From Sphingopyxis sp. H073 (GTDB lineage: Bacteria > Pseudomonadota > Alphaproteobacteria > Sphingomonadales > Sphingomonadaceae), in the NCBI RefSeq assembly GCF_001468395.1, contig NZ_LNSG01000009.1, forward strand, positions 1-64,000: 64,000 nt of DNA, in the 5' to 3' direction. Positions 63,102 through 64,000 of this stretch are shown piece after piece. The number at the start of each line of letters is the position of its first letter. The first letter of the stretch is position 1. Made by a program: the position numbers and the translations under genes. The notes below the pieces were generated by a model, which was not told the origin of the DNA, did not search any database, and worked only from the letters and a program-made list of their open reading frames with translations.

Positions 63102-63830
63102 TTAAGCATCGACCATCACTTTGGGCAAGGCATGGAAAGCGGTGCTGTCGAAGCCCGCGATCATCAGCTTCGCGACATATTCGCCGACGGCCGCGGGATC
63201 CTTGATGCTTTGCGGATCCTCGCCCGGATAAGCGCGCGCGCGCATCTGGGTGCGCGTGCCGCCGGGATCGAGGATCGCGGTGCGGACGTTCGAGATATTG
63301 CGCATCTCGGCGCCATAGCTCGTCACCAGCACTTCAAGTGCCGCCTTCGACGCGGCATAGGCGCCCCAATAGGCGCGCGGATCGCGCGCGACGCTGCTCG
63401 ACAGCGCGAGCAGGCGGCCACCCGGCGCGCGGCGGAGCAGCGGATCGAAATTGGCGATCAGCGCCTGCTGCGCGACAAGGTTCAGCGTCAGCAGTTTGTT
63501 GAATTCCTTGCCGTCGATCGCGCCGACCGGGGTCAGCGTGCCCAGCATCGCCGCGTTGAGGACGAGCATATCGAGGTGCTGCCAACGTTCGGCCATCGCG
63601 GTGGCAAGCCGCGCGATACTGTCGCCGTCCGTCAGGTCCAATGGCGCGATCGTTGCGCTGCCGCCGGCCTCGTGAATGCGATCTTCGAGTTCCTCGAGCC
63701 CGCCCGGGGTACGTGCGGTGATGACGACATGCGCACCGCGTGCCGCCAGCGCTTCGGCGATCGCCGCGCCGATACCGCGGCTCGCCCCGGTCACGAGTGC
63801 GACCTGACCCGCCAAATCTTCAGATACCAT
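63102..63830 (-). CDS. Short-chain dehydrogenase/reductase
   Basis: A ~242-residue SDR. The cofactor motif is VALVTGASRGIGAAIAEALA, the catalytic Ser is in LLALSSSVARD and Tyr-Lys in GAYAASKAALEVLVTSYG. It probably reduces or oxidises a small carbonyl using NAD(P). ATG 63830 is used. It starts 10 bases after the purF stop on the same strand, so it is co-transcribed with purF. Confidence 0.9.
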   Translation of the reverse strand: MVSEDLAGQVALVTGASRGIGAAIAEALAARGAHVVITARTPGGLEELEDRIHEAGGSATIAPLDLTDGDSIARLATAMAERWQHLDMLVLNAAMLGTLTPVGAIDGKEFNKLLTLNLVAQQALIANFDPLLRRAPGGRLLALSSSVARDPRAYWGAYAASKAALEVLVTSYGAEMRNISNVRTAILDPGGTRTQMRARAYPGEDPQSIKDPAAVGEYVAKLMIAGFDSTAFHALPKVMVDA

Positions 63831-63840
63831 GATCACTCCG

Positions 63841-64000
63841 TCAGACAACGCGCTCGGCAAGCAGCGAAAACTGGTCATCGACCGCTTGCTCGTCGAAATC
63901 GGTCAGCGTGGTCGGATAATCGCCCGTAAAGCAGGCGTCACAATATTGCGGGACGTCGTCGTTGCGCCGCGCCTCGCCCAGCGCGCGATAGAGCCCGTCG
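63841..64000 (-). CDS. purF: Amidophosphoribosyltransferase, C-terminal end (cut by window)
   Basis: The minus-strand frame reads in from the window edge: DGLYRALGEARRNDDVPQYC, then DACFTGDYPTTLTDF, ending ...SLLAERVV and TGA. This matches the extreme C terminus of PurF, the first enzyme of purine synthesis. Only about 52 codons are present; the rest lies beyond 64000. Confidence 0.85.
   Translation of the reverse strand, partial: DGLYRALGEARRNDDVPQYCDACFTGDYPTTLTDFDEQAVDDQFSLLAERVV

Noticed and set aside
1-64000. CRISPR arrays and prophage structural genes
   Set aside because: No regularly spaced direct repeats, cas genes, capsid or tail genes were seen.

Overview
The window reads as high-GC alphaproteobacterial DNA, most likely from a sphingomonad such as Sphingopyxis, Sphingobium or Novosphingobium. 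I infer this from the family content (TonB receptor, MucR, DUF5818, DUF6771, Trb transfer genes in the Tn4371-like order) and not from a database search. It has two parts. About 1 to 52963 is accessory, dominated by an integrative and conjugative element (ICE). About 52964 to 64000 is ordinary chromosome, beginning with a tRNA-Lys gene and continuing with folK, a type-5 uracil-DNA glycosylase, rppH, an esterase, a korA/korB 2-oxoacid oxidoreductase operon, a cfa-like methyltransferase, a serine hydrolase, an SDR and the end of purF.

Region 1 to 9767 looks like catabolic cargo. It holds an IS end, a TonB receptor cut by that IS, and a plus-strand set encoding a dimethylglycine/sarcosine-dehydrogenase-like flavoprotein, PurU, an XRE-cupin regulator, EtfB/EtfA, FolD and a DUF3422 protein. 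Together these form a coherent N-demethylation and one-carbon disposal route: flavin-dependent demethylation, electrons to ETF, the methyl carbon to tetrahydrofolate, oxidation by FolD, and release as formate by PurU. A very AT-rich gap at 9768-9885 separates it from the ICE backbone.

The ICE backbone runs mostly on the minus strand. From low to high coordinates it is: LysR regulator, DUF2274, trbI-G-F-L-K-J-E-D-C-B, a CopG-like protein, traG, then after interposed cargo an RlxS-type relaxase, a VirB1-like transglycosylase, TraF peptidase, DUF2840, RepA, an RdfS-like excisionase, an FseA-like DUF2285 activator, a QseM-like and a QseC-like regulator, DUF736, small sphingomonad proteins, MucR and DUF5818. 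The far end holds DUF2493, a toprim protein, DUF6915, DUF6878, ParB and DUF932, and stops at the 3' end of tRNA-Lys. Three iteron-like repeats and a consensus DnaA box beside repA suggest that the excised element can replicate. No integrase is visible, so the other end and the integrase probably lie left of the window.

Two cargo sites interrupt the backbone. Between traG and the relaxase are a vapBC pair and a redox group (cytochrome b, Tat-exported molybdopterin oxidoreductase, Rrf2 regulator, NDH-2-like flavoprotein). Between MucR/DUF5818 and DUF2493 is a damaged defence island: a TIGR04141/DUF6119 protein, the 3' remnant of an adenine methyltransferase, a complete IS3-like element, and a PRTase plus ORC/CDC6-like AAA ATPase operon whose ATPase is cut by the IS. 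The two IS copies (1-98 and 42240-43768) lie in opposite orientations around some 42 kb. The complete copy has no matching target duplication, which points to past rearrangement.
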